This document shows, piece after piece, positions 43,001 to 50,641 of a stretch of 64,000 nt of DNA. Location: assembly GCA_031269595.1 (NCBI GenBank), contig JAISYX010000066.1, positions 25,806-89,805 on the forward strand. The letters are read 5' to 3'. Made by a program: the position numbers and the translations under genes. The notes beneath the pieces were generated by a model, which was given only the letters and a program-made list of their open reading frames with translations, ran no database searches and had not been told where the DNA came from. The first letter of the stretch is position 1, and each line of letters opens with the position of its first letter. The stretch is from Oscillospiraceae bacterium. GTDB taxonomy: Bacteria; Bacillota; Clostridia; Oscillospirales; Acutalibacteraceae.

Positions 43001-44236
43001 AGGACACGCAGGCACATTCTGCGGGCGGCCGCAAAGCAGTTTAAGGAGGGGGATGTGCTGCACTGGTGGCACGCTCTGCCTAAATCAGGCGGCGGCCTAA
43101 AGGGTGTGCGAACTCTATGCTCAGACGATTATCTCTGGCTGCCCTACACGGTTTGCGAATATATCAAAAGCACGGGAGATGTGTCAATTTTAGAGGCTCA
43201 GGTGCCCTTTATAGAGGGCGAGGCCTTGGGTGAGGAGCACGAAAAGTATATCTCTCCCACACAGAGCAGGGAGAGGGCGAGCATACGTGAGCACTGCCTG
43301 CGTGCTCTAAAATACGGTATGCAGCGCACAGGTGAGCACGGCTTGCCTCTAATGGGCAACGGCGACTGGAACGACGGCATGAATCTTGTGGGCACAGGAG
43401 GCCGTGGCGAGAGCGTCTGGCTGGGCATGTTCCTTGCCTTGGTGCTGGAGAGATTCAGCTGCTATTCAAGCAGTGAAGAGGGCACAGAGCTTCAAGAATA
43501 TGCAGTAAAGCTAAAGGCCTTGATAGATGAACACTGCTGGGACGGCTCTTGGTACTTGCGGGCGTTCTATGATAATGGCAGGCCTATGGGCAGCTCTAAA
43601 AACCGTGAGTGCCGGATAGATTCACTGCCACAGAGCTTTTCTGTGCTGGCGGATATGCCTAATAAAGAGAGGGCGCACAGTGCACTCTCAAGTGCCATTG
43701 CACAGCTTGTAGACTGGGAGCACGGTGTAATCAAGCTGTTTGACCCACCCTTTGACGGCCACGAGCAGCCTGGGTATATAGCTGCCTATAACCCGGGACT
43801 AAGAGAGAACGGCGGGCAGTACACCCATGCGGCAATCTGGCTGGCAATTGCAGCACTTAGCAGCGGACTGCCTCAGGCCTACAGGCTTATTCAGCTGCTG
43901 CTGCCCCAGAGCCACAGGGCAGAGGTGTATCAAGCAGAGCCCTACGCCCTTGCAGCGGACATTTATGCCTACCCGGGGCTTGAGGGCCGAGCCGGATGGA
44001 CGCAGTATACAGGGGCTGCGGGCTGGTATTACAGAGCCATAGTGCAGGAGCTTCTGGGCGTGAATATAAGGGGAGAAAGCATAGAATTTAAGCCAAAAAT
44101 CCCAAGGGAGCTTGCAGGTACAAAATTAGAGCTTAAGCTAAAGGGTACAAATATAAGTGTAGTTTTAACAGCTAAGCCACAAAAGGAAAAGCTTAAAATA
44201 CCCTTAGACGGAAAATCACACACATTAGAGATTTAA
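37019..44236 (+). CDS. Cyclic beta-1,2-glucan synthase-like protein (GT84-GH94)
   Basis: The 2405-residue membrane enzyme has this order: a cytoplasmic N-terminus, two membrane helices near 245-285, and a family-84 glycosyltransferase domain (about 350-610; LDADTRL, SHDILEGG, RQHRWIRGDWQ). More membrane helices lie near 630-790. A glycoamylase-like domain (about 860-1200; LPKWNGNLYNWY) follows, then two GH94-type beta-sandwich regions (about 1245 and 1705). The GH94 catalytic barrel (GGAWGFRDQLQDS near 1965, MGNGDWNDGMNLVG near 2110 with the catalytic Asp) ends it. In Brucella and Agrobacterium such proteins make cyclic beta-1,2-glucan, with the GH94 part trimming chain length. It is shorter than the alphaproteobacterial enzymes. 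The product here is inferred only. AAAGGA lies about 13 nt before ATG 37019. Confidence 0.88.
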   Translation: MPKPLNITSEKPERLSSRTAKELEALRREYRRLAGAGSTQAGWLSDNFYMLEREGRMVIRILDKAADVPCKGGVPCLFTAIFERADLETGELFQEDARNILNEESRKRPLCTAELDLLPWLLRAVLISNACKALQGKSDSNALGNSIRSLRGLSEFDFESICEEYNAVDTIFRGDPAGVYPLMDRPSRAKYREKLAKLAKKRRSTEEALAKELVKRASKAKAERERHVGFYLLEDEAELKSSKGKGAGFLLAQCLIPALATVLLCLWLRAWPLLPIMWLALWEALRPLISLFQPRVEPRILTRMELNGEIPENEPTAVVVSNLLPSAQKAGELSSRLENLYITNGKGNIMFGILADFKGAKTPTVPEDRSALNAAVREISKLNEKYGKRFFLIVRERSYSKTQNTYSGWERKRGAITELVRLIKGRRLRLAAFEGDMEKLRQIKHIIALDADTRLLMGSSAELIAAAIHPLNRPVIDAKSGRVLKGYGILSPKIGTDLTSAGRTAFSRIMSGVRGVSPYGGVCGDVYQDFFGSGIFSGKGVINVEAFYALMDKAFPEECVLSHDILEGGILRTGYLSDVEMIDGVPSRASAWLSRQHRWIRGDWQNLRWAFKKDKLSKIGRYQLFDNLRRSLIEPIALILLVCSAFYSGFTAAVLAVIAIFSVTAPGWFAALHSAMAGGTDMLRRRYYSSVMSDTRAGVARGLVAWILLPAWAVMATDAIFRSAWRQLFSKKNLLEWTTAADSDKKSPASAMAKALLPPVLIGVLMFGMGTTWIHRLSGCVFICCILVYTVLSKENSGLAPAFGAVEKERIYSWAAAMWHFYEEYCNAAEHHLPPDNVQEAPVSRIAHRTSPTNIGLYLISVLVAKDFGFIEKAELAHRIGQTLDTIKALPKWNGNLYNWYNTRNLSILTPAYVSAVDSGNFAVAMVALKEGLKELGLDSLAATAEEILNDIDLAPFYNSSRKLFHIGYDCESGSLSNSFYDLLMSEARGMSYYAVAKKQVPRKHWGALGRLLARKNGHLGAVSWTGTMFEYYMPQLFLPVYEGSLSYESLLFAQHCQQRRGELWGVPWGISESGFYAFDGELNYQYKAHGVQKLGLKRGLDDDLVISPYSSFLLLPFAPEASMDNLNRLEREGMTGRCGFYEAADYTPSRRGNRPYAPVRSYMAHHVGMSIIACANTMFDNIIQARFMRDKEMHAASELLEERVPSGAIVFEDEIRREVPEKPGHKPRQVEGVNKPEPSEPKLHLLSNGEWTLAAADTGVSQSSFRNIDVNVSSDDILRRPEGFFALIGNKGESFSITAAPDYNSDVQRRTEFAPDYVAYYANQCGIEGIMKASVHPTLSCEERRIIVKNSSTKAQQPQLLLYLEPALAERRSFFAHPAFAKLFIEPCYDEAANAIIFEKRPRSNEQPVFLAVGLSSSNFKYDTSRERVLERSAGIFSLENAFDKEFKEGTGIPDPCFAVKFALKLAAKEEFEVKVWLCAASTRHEALRILAEAKAKKGKNGAVSPFDGLGLENRLAPEILSSVLFGGSRDADLLSAVRSNIQGVQALWAAGISGDFPIILTELEKEEDMLRAELCIHIHSHLRACGISSDLVFTLKNGGDYLQEQLSKLRKALSLYDSERLLGLRGGVHCVDLSRLDANILEVLRASACYRMPVNITEKRSKAGHYSPIKIQPAKPLIFSKKSGRNAVEIKEKPKLPWCIVLANDAFGTLISDCGLGFSWAVNARENKLTPWYNDTRSDNGGELLLFRQEGCISSLTEGAHTVFNSNKAEFFGELGRIQSKTEITIAEKGCVKYCDITLKNTGTSPASGTLVYYTEPVLGVNRSNEQRHLASKWEQGNLIFRNAFNTAVPGVMLMKSSEESRCTCSREAFWSGRWDELMLAPLHDVCGAIYNDIKLAPNEEKHIRYTLAWAANEQAAMKLAELDLQPKQPIAELISIKTPDGKLDDMVNTWLPQQFINSRFLGRSGFYQCGGAWGFRDQLQDSCALLYHCPERTRRHILRAAAKQFKEGDVLHWWHALPKSGGGLKGVRTLCSDDYLWLPYTVCEYIKSTGDVSILEAQVPFIEGEALGEEHEKYISPTQSRERASIREHCLRALKYGMQRTGEHGLPLMGNGDWNDGMNLVGTGGRGESVWLGMFLALVLERFSCYSSSEEGTELQEYAVKLKALIDEHCWDGSWYLRAFYDNGRPMGSSKNRECRIDSLPQSFSVLADMPNKERAHSALSSAIAQLVDWEHGVIKLFDPPFDGHEQPGYIAAYNPGLRENGGQYTHAAIWLAIAALSSGLPQAYRLIQLLLPQSHRAEVYQAEPYALAADIYAYPGLEGRAGWTQYTGAAGWYYRAIVQELLGVNIRGESIEFKPKIPRELAGTKLELKLKGTNISVVLTAKPQKEKLKIPLDGKSHTLEI

Positions 44237-44276
44237 TACACGCCAAACGCATGAATTTATAAAGCACACAAAAAAT

Positions 44277-44355
44277 GTAGGGGATGATGTCCACATCATC
44301 CCGTTTTTCCGAAATTCGCAGGTATTTACGGGACGATGTGGACATCGTCCCCTAC
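44277..44355. repeat. GTAGGGG-type palindromic element, copy R5, probable terminator
   Basis: The 79-bp element has arms GTAGGGGATGATGTCC... and ...GGACATCGTCCCCTAC. The left arm alone is a perfect 10-bp hairpin (GGGATGATGT/ACATCATCCC) followed by GTTTTT, so it can end transcription of the glucan synthase gene 41 nt upstream. The right arm is an equally perfect hairpin with a changed pair (GGGACGATGT/ACATCGTCCC). Confidence 0.85.
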
Positions 44356-44415
44356 AAAGTGCAAAATCACAAAATCACATTCATGCATTTGTCGTGAGAT
44401 TTAATAATTTATAGG

Positions 44416-44444
44416 TTGTCTAATTCGTAAAAATGTGGTATAAT
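44416..44444 (+). promoter_or_regulatory. Promoter of the M16 peptidase pair
   Basis: TTGTCT (44416-44421), a 17-nt spacer and TATAAT (44439-44444), with ATGTGG directly before the -10. The start codon is 26 nt downstream. Confidence 0.7.
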
Positions 44445-44469
44445 TAAAGATGAATAGGAGTTGATGAGA

Positions 44470-45762
44470 ATGTTCGAAACCGTAAAAAGCAATCATCTTA
44501 GCTTAGAGGCCAAAACTGAGGGCTTAAGCTATATCAGCATTAGAGACACAAACAGGAAGTCGGGCAGAATAACAGCTGCAATACAACTGCCCCTTAAAGA
44601 GGAGACAGCCGCCGTTAATGCCCTAGTGCCGTATATCCTTAAAAGGGCGTGCAGGGCTTACCCCAGCTTTACAGCACTTAACCAAAAGCTGGCTCTGCTC
44701 TATGGTGCTGTTATTAGGGCAAATGTGCGCAAGCTTGGGGATAATCAGCTTTTAACTCTTACTATCTCCGCCATAGACGATAGATTTGCCCTTGGGGGCG
44801 AGAGCGTTACACGAGAGTGCGCAAAGCTCCTTGGCTCTATGCTGTTTGAGCCTGTGCTTGAGGATGGCTGCTTCCGTGAAAAGGACGTAGAGATAGAAAA
44901 GCGGCAGTTAAAGGAATATATTGAATCTGAGATAAACGATAAACGCAAATATGCCAAAAACAGAGCCTTAGAGATAATATGCAAGGACGAGCCCTATGGC
45001 ATAAATCCCTTGGGCAGTGTAGAGGCTGTGGAGGCTCTGGACGCAAAAACGGTTACAGAGGCTTGGCAGAATATATTAAAAAGAGCACAAATCGTTCTTA
45101 TCATAACAGGCGGCGCAGACCCCGAGCCCATAGCCGCCGAGTTTAATCTTAACTTCAAGGGCATAAAAAGGGATTACGAAAAGCCCAATGTATCCTATGC
45201 AAAGGGTGCGGCAGAGGAGGTTAAGCGTGAGGTGGAGCGCATAGACGTGCAGCAGGCAAAGCTTGTTGCGGGCTTTCGCTCAGGTATAGCCCCAGAAAGC
45301 GCAGAGGCTGCCGCCGCAAGGCTTATGGGCGTTTTGCTGGGAGGCACTCCCCATTCAAGGCTCTTCCTTAATGTTAGAGAAAAGCTTAGTCTGTGCTACT
45401 ATTGTTCATCAAATTACGAGAAGCTCAAGGGCATTTTAACCGTTGAGAGCGGCCTTGAAGAGCAAAATATGGAGAAGGCCTGGAAAGAGGTTATGAAGCA
45501 GCTGGAGGAGATACAGGAGGGCAGCTTTGAAGAGAGTGAGATGGAATCAGCTAAGCTCTCGTTTACAAATGCTCTGCTCTCGGCCAGGGATTCTATAGGA
45601 AGCCTTGAGAGCTGGTATTTGAGCCAAATTGCAGAGCCCACTCTGCGCAGCCCCGAGGAGGTAGCCGCTGAGTCCAACTCTGTAAGCAGGGAAGATATAA
45701 TCAAAGCAGCAAATAAAATGGTATTGGATACAGTGTATCTATTAACAGGAATGGAGGCTTAA
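44470..45762 (+). CDS. M16-family peptidase-like protein, inactive partner (YmfF-like)
   Basis: The 430-residue M16-fold protein has no HxxEH zinc motif; the equivalent region reads VNALVPYILKRACRAYPS. It retains the family C-terminal parts (GVLLGGTPHSRLFLNVREKLSLCYY). It overlaps the function of the next gene, which is the catalytic member, as in the Bacillus YmfF-YmfH pair. AGGAG at 44456-44460 suits ATG 44470 (9 nt); ATG 44464 and TTG 44461 are too close. It ends 3 nt before the next start. Confidence 0.88.
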   Translation: MFETVKSNHLSLEAKTEGLSYISIRDTNRKSGRITAAIQLPLKEETAAVNALVPYILKRACRAYPSFTALNQKLALLYGAVIRANVRKLGDNQLLTLTISAIDDRFALGGESVTRECAKLLGSMLFEPVLEDGCFREKDVEIEKRQLKEYIESEINDKRKYAKNRALEIICKDEPYGINPLGSVEAVEALDAKTVTEAWQNILKRAQIVLIITGGADPEPIAAEFNLNFKGIKRDYEKPNVSYAKGAAEEVKREVERIDVQQAKLVAGFRSGIAPESAEAAAARLMGVLLGGTPHSRLFLNVREKLSLCYYCSSNYEKLKGILTVESGLEEQNMEKAWKEVMKQLEEIQEGSFEESEMESAKLSFTNALLSARDSIGSLESWYLSQIAEPTLRSPEEVAAESNSVSREDIIKAANKMVLDTVYLLTGMEA

Positions 45763-45765
45763 GCT

Positions 45766-47037
45766 ATGGGATTTTCAAGAATAATAAACAACCGCACAGG
45801 CGAGACAGTATTTAGTATGAGCCACCCATCAGGGCTTAAAATTCTGGTAGCTCCTATAGAGGGTTACAGCTCTTCCTTTGCCATATTCGGCACAAAATAC
45901 GGCTCAATTGACGATTGCTTTAAGTCGGCAAAGGAGCTTGAATTTAGCAGAGTTCCCGCAGGTATAGCTCATTTTCTTGAGCACAAGCTCTTTGAAAATG
46001 AGGACTGTGACGCCTTTGCCCGCTATGCAAAAACAGGCGCAAGCGCAAATGCATACACCTCCTTTGATAAAACCTGCTATCTATTCTCCTGCTCTGATAA
46101 GCTGGAGGAATCCCTTGAAATCCTGCTGGATTTTGTGCAGTCACCCTACTTCACAAAGGAGACAGTTGAAAAGGAGCAGGGCATAATAGGGCAGGAAATA
46201 AGAATGTACGACGATTCCCCCGAATGGCGTGTGTATTTTAATCTGCTAAGCGCACTGTATCCCAAGCACCCCGTAAGGGTGGATATTGCGGGTACGGTGG
46301 AGTCTATCTCAAAAATAGACGATGAGCTATTGTATAAATGCTATAATACTTTTTATAATCTTAACAACATGGTTTTGGTGGTAGCGGGTAAGGTTAAGCC
46401 TGAGGATGTGCTTAAAATTGCCGATAAGCTGCTTAAAACCTCTGTGCCCAACAACATTAAACGCTGCTTCCCCGAAGAGCCGGAGGCTGTGGGCAAGGCG
46501 TATATAGAGCAGAGCTTCCCCGTTGCAGTGCCTATTTTTATGCTGGGCTTTAAAGAGCAAACAGGGGGCAAAAGGGCAAGCAGCCTTGAAACAGTTGCCA
46601 CAGAGATACTCCTTGAGCTAATTTGCGGCAAGGCCTCCAGCCTTTATGCACAGCTGGACGAGGCCGGCTTGATTAATGATTCCTTTGGTGCGGAGTTCTT
46701 TGAAGGGCCGCTTTATGCGGCTGAGATATTCTCAGCGGAATCAAAAGAGCCTGAAACTGTTAAGGATACCATTATAGATTATATTAACGAGCTGCGCTTT
46801 AACGGCATAGACCCGGGCGAATTTGAGGCCGCACGCAGGTTTATATACGGCCGCTATGTGGGCGAGCTTAGCACTGCCGAGAGCGTTGCAAACAATCTTG
46901 TCTCAGATTATTTTGCAGGCAGAGATTTTTACGGCAATCTGGAGGCCGCTGCACATATCACCCTAGAGGATGTAACAGCAAGGCTGGAGGCAACTCTGGA
47001 TACCGATAATGTTGCACTTTCGGTGGTTAAGCAGTAA
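45766..47037 (+). CDS. M16-family zinc peptidase (YmfH-like)
   Basis: The 423-residue protein carries the inverted zinc motif HFLEH (in GIAHFLEHKLFENEDCDAFARYAKTGA) and a downstream Glu region (EKEQGIIGQEIRMYDD), so it should be catalytically active. The C-terminal M16 domain is present. With the preceding protein it would form a heterodimeric peptidase; relatives process peptides or leader segments. The substrate is unknown. No precursor-peptide gene is visible next to it. A hairpin without T-run follows at 47055-47076. Confidence 0.92.
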   Translation: MGFSRIINNRTGETVFSMSHPSGLKILVAPIEGYSSSFAIFGTKYGSIDDCFKSAKELEFSRVPAGIAHFLEHKLFENEDCDAFARYAKTGASANAYTSFDKTCYLFSCSDKLEESLEILLDFVQSPYFTKETVEKEQGIIGQEIRMYDDSPEWRVYFNLLSALYPKHPVRVDIAGTVESISKIDDELLYKCYNTFYNLNNMVLVVAGKVKPEDVLKIADKLLKTSVPNNIKRCFPEEPEAVGKAYIEQSFPVAVPIFMLGFKEQTGGKRASSLETVATEILLELICGKASSLYAQLDEAGLINDSFGAEFFEGPLYAAEIFSAESKEPETVKDTIIDYINELRFNGIDPGEFEAARRFIYGRYVGELSTAESVANNLVSDYFAGRDFYGNLEAAAHITLEDVTARLEATLDTDNVALSVVKQ

Positions 47038-47054
47038 ATAATAGTAAGGTTAAA

Positions 47055-47076
47055 GGCGTGCAGCAAACTGCACGCC
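47055..47076. other. Hairpin after the M16 pair
   Basis: GGCGTGCAG pairs with CTGCACGCC around CAAA. It is not followed by a T-run (CAAAATACC), so it is a weak terminator candidate or an mRNA 3' stabiliser. Confidence 0.5.
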
Positions 47077-47141
47077 CAAAATACCAAGAAGCATAAATAA
47101 AAAAATGCAGCTAGAGTAACGGAAAGGATAAGCTAAATATT

Positions 47142-47915
47142 ATGCTGAAAACAATATCTAATCCGTTTCGCAAGGATTTTATGTCATACTGTGCTAATGC
47201 GAAAAAAAGCATATCACTATGTGCTCCATTTGTCAAACAAGATGTTATTAACGATATACTTTCCTATAAAAGGCCAGATGTGTCCGTCACGCTGGTTACA
47301 AAAATCAGCATAGAGAGTTTTCACCGCAAAGCTTCAGATTGCAGCGTGCTGCAATCTCTTTTGAAAAGTGGAAATTGTATATATAATGTTAGTAACCTTC
47401 ATGCAAAAATTTATATTTTTGATGATATGAAATGCTACATTACTTCTGCAAACCTGACATCAAACGGCTTTGAACGCAATTATGAATATGGTATAGTCAC
47501 AGATGAATCTACAATATTAAAATCAGCAACAGCGTCTTATAAAGGTCTTGTTTCAGACAATCAAACGGGAAAAATAAATATCGAACATATTAAAGAAATA
47601 GAAAAAATTTTATCTTCCATACCTATACATCAAAAATTGCAATATCCCAAGCTCAGGTTAAAGCTTGATAATGATAAGTCACCAATAAGGAATAATCTTA
47701 CCGGTTGGAAGCTTGCTGTGTTTAATGCATTGGACGCACAAGATAATTCGGATTTTGATATTTCAACTGCAAATGCAATAGCATCTCAATTAGGTGTGTT
47801 ATTTCCCAATAATAATAACAGGGAAGCAAAGGTGCGCCAAGTTTTGCAGCAATTACGTGATATTGGGCTTGTTCAATTTGTAGCACCAGGAAAATACACT
47901 AAATTATGGGAGTAA
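47142..47915 (+). CDS. PLD-like nuclease-type protein with C-terminal winged-helix-like domain
   Basis: The 257-residue protein has a single phospholipase-D-type half: SLCAPFVKQDVIND near the start, then NLHAKIYIFDDMKCYITSANLTSNGFERNYEYGI. That motif is HxK plus the downstream Asn and Glu characteristic of PLD nucleases. One copy implies a dimer. The last 60 residues (NREAKVRQVLQQLRDIGLVQF, GKYTKLW) resemble the winged-helix domain seen at the end of DpnI/Dam-replacing restriction enzymes. The combination fits a DNA-cleaving or restriction-like enzyme. No methyltransferase is adjacent. The gene is AT-rich compared with its neighbours. The Shine-Dalgarno (AAAGGA) is acceptable. Confidence 0.75.
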   Translation: MLKTISNPFRKDFMSYCANAKKSISLCAPFVKQDVINDILSYKRPDVSVTLVTKISIESFHRKASDCSVLQSLLKSGNCIYNVSNLHAKIYIFDDMKCYITSANLTSNGFERNYEYGIVTDESTILKSATASYKGLVSDNQTGKINIEHIKEIEKILSSIPIHQKLQYPKLRLKLDNDKSPIRNNLTGWKLAVFNALDAQDNSDFDISTANAIASQLGVLFPNNNNREAKVRQVLQQLRDIGLVQFVAPGKYTKLWE

Positions 47916-48029
47916 TATTGAAATAAGAGAAGTGCTGCAACAGCATTAAATACAACTTTTTATTACTGGCGCATGAGTATTTATTTGTATTTTAAAAATA
48001 GAATTTTATAAAAAAAGGAGAACAAAACA

Positions 48030-48935
48030 ATGCCATCATTTAAACTTGGGGGGAACTACAACAAACCAGGCAAGGGGATAGATAAAAACGCTCCGCCAAA
48101 AAGCAGGATAGTTGTTTTTGTTGAACGTTTTATTGAAAAATTTTGGCTGCTTGTGGGGCTTAATATCTTTTTTGCAATTATCGCAATGGCACTGGGTGCG
48201 GCTTTTCTTTTTATTTATTCAAAAACAGGTCAGCTGCAGCTATCGCTTATTATATTAATCCCCCTTACCATTCCCCTGTGCGGAGTAACCCTTATCACAC
48301 GCAAGGTTACACAGGATGCTACTGTGTTCCTGTTTGCCGATTTTAAAGATGCCATAAAGAAGAATTGGATGCAAGCACTGATTTTAGGCATTTTGGATTA
48401 CATATTCATTGCTGTAATAAGCGTGGCTCTGCCCTTTGTGTGGGATAAAGCCAAGGATAACACCATCTTTTTTGTGCTGGTTATGCTTGTTTTAAGCCTG
48501 TGTCTGCTCTTTTTGTTTATACAGTTTTATTGCTATCTTATGACAGTAACCTTTGATTTAAAAATAAAGGATATATTAAAGAATTCCCTTATATTCTCTA
48601 TTGCAAACTTTGGCAAAAATTTAATTATGGCTATTGCTGTTATTTTTTCAGGCTTTTTAATTCTATACGGTCTTGAATTAGTCGAAACGCCTATCTTTGG
48701 CGGTGTTATGATAGTCTTCCTTGTGTTAATCTATTTTTCAGGCTTTTCATTTATTAATAACTTTGCTGTTTGGCCTAAAATTGAAGAGCTGCTTATAGCC
48801 CCTCAGGAGGCCGAAAAAAAGAAAGCCGAAGCAGCGAAGAAGAAGCCCGACGAAAAGGCTGAAGCTAATGAGCCTGAATATGTGTTTGAAAACGGCAGAA
48901 TGGTTAAAAAAAGCTCTTCAAACAAGGGAGTTTGA
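48030..48935 (+). CDS. Polytopic membrane protein, DUF624/YesL-like
   Basis: The 301-residue protein has about six membrane helices (first near 36-58). The arrangement, with a conserved loop (ITRKVTQDATVFLFADFKDAIKKNWMQAL), recalls the DUF624/YesL family often found near sugar transport genes. The N-terminus is short and basic and the C-terminus is a charged Lys/Glu tail (EAEKKKAEAAKKKPDEKAEAN). AAGGAG before ATG 48030 is good. It ends 2 nt before the amidase gene, so both are likely cotranscribed. Function is unknown. Confidence 0.65.
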   Translation: MPSFKLGGNYNKPGKGIDKNAPPKSRIVVFVERFIEKFWLLVGLNIFFAIIAMALGAAFLFIYSKTGQLQLSLIILIPLTIPLCGVTLITRKVTQDATVFLFADFKDAIKKNWMQALILGILDYIFIAVISVALPFVWDKAKDNTIFFVLVMLVLSLCLLFLFIQFYCYLMTVTFDLKIKDILKNSLIFSIANFGKNLIMAIAVIFSGFLILYGLELVETPIFGGVMIVFLVLIYFSGFSFINNFAVWPKIEELLIAPQEAEKKKAEAAKKKPDEKAEANEPEYVFENGRMVKKSSSNKGV

Positions 48936-48937
48936 TT

Positions 48938-50569
48938 GTGAAAAAACTTATCTCAGCACTTTTATGCATAATCCTTTTAATAAATGCTATGCCTATTGTA
49001 AATGCGGAGGCTGTTAAGGCCGACCCGCCCACAGACGGCACAACCCCTTATTTTGCAAGGGCTGTAATGCTTGCAAAAAACGCTGACCTATATCAACATC
49101 CACAGGTTGAGGACTTTTTGGCGGGCTCATTTTTAAGCGAAAATACTATTAATATAGTGGGCAAGGCAGAGAATAACTGGTATAAGGTTACATACGGCAC
49201 TGATTACCTCTTTATTCAGGGCGAAAGAATAACAATAACCAATGTTATTAAAAAACCTGATATTGATGAGGGTAAGCTCCCCTGCAACTCCAATGGCACG
49301 CTCACAGCCGCTCAGGATGTGTTTGATGCGCCCTCTGTAAACGGCGAGGTCTTGGCCTCTCTTAACAAGGGGGAGTCTGTCCACCTTACCTACAGACTGC
49401 CTAACGGCTGGTTTAAGCTTGAGGAGGGATATATTCCCGAGGCCTCAGTAAAGAACCTTATCGCCTCAGATTTTGTTAACGATACAGGCACAATTACCGT
49501 GCTGCTGGACGCAGGCCACGGCGGTGTGGATTCCGGTGCTGTAAATGATGATTTAAAAATACGGGAGAGCGATATAAACCTCAAGGTTGCACGCTACACC
49601 AAGGAGGAGCTTGAGCGTTACGCAGATGTCAATGTTATCATGGCCAGAACCGAGGATAAGCTGGTTATGATGGAGGATAGATTTAAGCTTGCCTTTGAAA
49701 ATCATGCAGATATTTACTTCTGCCAGCACTTTAACGCCGGAGGCGGCCGCGGTGCAGAGATGTATGTCTCAAAGGAGGAACGCTTTGCGCCCCGCACTCT
49801 TGCTGCAAATGTGATTGATGAATTAAACAAGCTGGGCATTGCCAAGGGAGGCATACGCACAAGGGACATGGAGGGCGCACCCAAGCTTGATTACTACAAG
49901 TTTATAAGGTGGGCGGCAGCCAGCGGCATAAATGCAATGCTGGTTGAGCACTGCTACATGGATTCTGCCGATTCCAAATATATTGTCAGCGAGGCCTCGC
50001 TCAAAAGAATAGGCATAGCGGACGCAACTGCTATTGCAAAAACCTACGGGCTTAGAATCAAGCGTCCCCTTGTGAGCATAGGCTTTGAAAAGGATGAAAT
50101 CATTATGCCCGAGGGGCATAATATAAGCCTGCAGCCGCTTTTTAATCCTGAGGATACCACAGAGACAAAGGAGCTTAAATGGAGCTCCAGCGACCCAGCC
50201 TCTGTAGATGTTTTTGACGGGCGCATAGTTGCAAAATCTGAGGGAGAGGCGATTATAACAATAAAGCATGTCAAGGGCTTAACAGCCTCTGTATTGGTTA
50301 GGGTTAAGGCTAATTTAAAGGATTTGCCTATAACCAGGCAGATTTACAATAACTTGCCCAAGCTGCCACGGGATATGGTTAATCAGGGCAGAGGGCAGCA
50401 AACTGAAAATCTTATAATTGTAAAGGGCAGCGGCTTGATTGACGTAATAAGGGCTGTGCCAGAAGCAAGAAAAGCAAATGCGCCTATATTGCTAATAAGC
50501 AGATATGGCTCGGCGGTGCAGGAATATACTGAAAAGGCTCATGTTAAAAAGGTTATTTACTTTAATTAA
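48938..50569 (+). CDS. N-acetylmuramoyl-L-alanine amidase with SH3-like repeats and degenerate tail
   Basis: The 544-residue exported amidase has a signal peptide (about 1-23). Two SH3-like segments follow (about 35-105 and 115-175; NWYKVTYGTDYLFI, NGWFKLEEGYIPE). An Amidase_3 zinc domain spans about 186-370. It has LDAGHGGVDSGA with the first zinc His, the Glu in RESDINLKVA, the His in CQHFNAGGG and the catalytic Glu in VEHCYMDS. A BIG2-like domain covers about 375-460. The last 70 residues (ENLIIVKGSGLIDVIRAVP, APILLISRYG) look like a single decayed CWB2 unit. The start is GTG 48938 (GGGAG 8 nt upstream). It is closely related to the amidase at 51429, which has the full CWB2 triplet. Confidence 0.9.
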   Translation: MKKLISALLCIILLINAMPIVNAEAVKADPPTDGTTPYFARAVMLAKNADLYQHPQVEDFLAGSFLSENTINIVGKAENNWYKVTYGTDYLFIQGERITITNVIKKPDIDEGKLPCNSNGTLTAAQDVFDAPSVNGEVLASLNKGESVHLTYRLPNGWFKLEEGYIPEASVKNLIASDFVNDTGTITVLLDAGHGGVDSGAVNDDLKIRESDINLKVARYTKEELERYADVNVIMARTEDKLVMMEDRFKLAFENHADIYFCQHFNAGGGRGAEMYVSKEERFAPRTLAANVIDELNKLGIAKGGIRTRDMEGAPKLDYYKFIRWAAASGINAMLVEHCYMDSADSKYIVSEASLKRIGIADATAIAKTYGLRIKRPLVSIGFEKDEIIMPEGHNISLQPLFNPEDTTETKELKWSSSDPASVDVFDGRIVAKSEGEAIITIKHVKGLTASVLVRVKANLKDLPITRQIYNNLPKLPRDMVNQGRGQQTENLIIVKGSGLIDVIRAVPEARKANAPILLISRYGSAVQEYTEKAHVKKVIYFN

Positions 50570-50576
50570 TCCACTC

Positions 50577-50605
50577 TTGCACATTTCACTTAAGCATAGT
50601 ATAAT
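50577..50605 (+). promoter_or_regulatory. Promoter of the lipoprotein gene at 50642
   Basis: TTGCAC (50577-50582), a 17-nt spacer and TATAAT (50600-50605), 37 nt before the start. Confidence 0.65.
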
Positions 50606-50641
50606 TAAAAGCATTAATAAATAAATTTTGGACGGTGCTAT

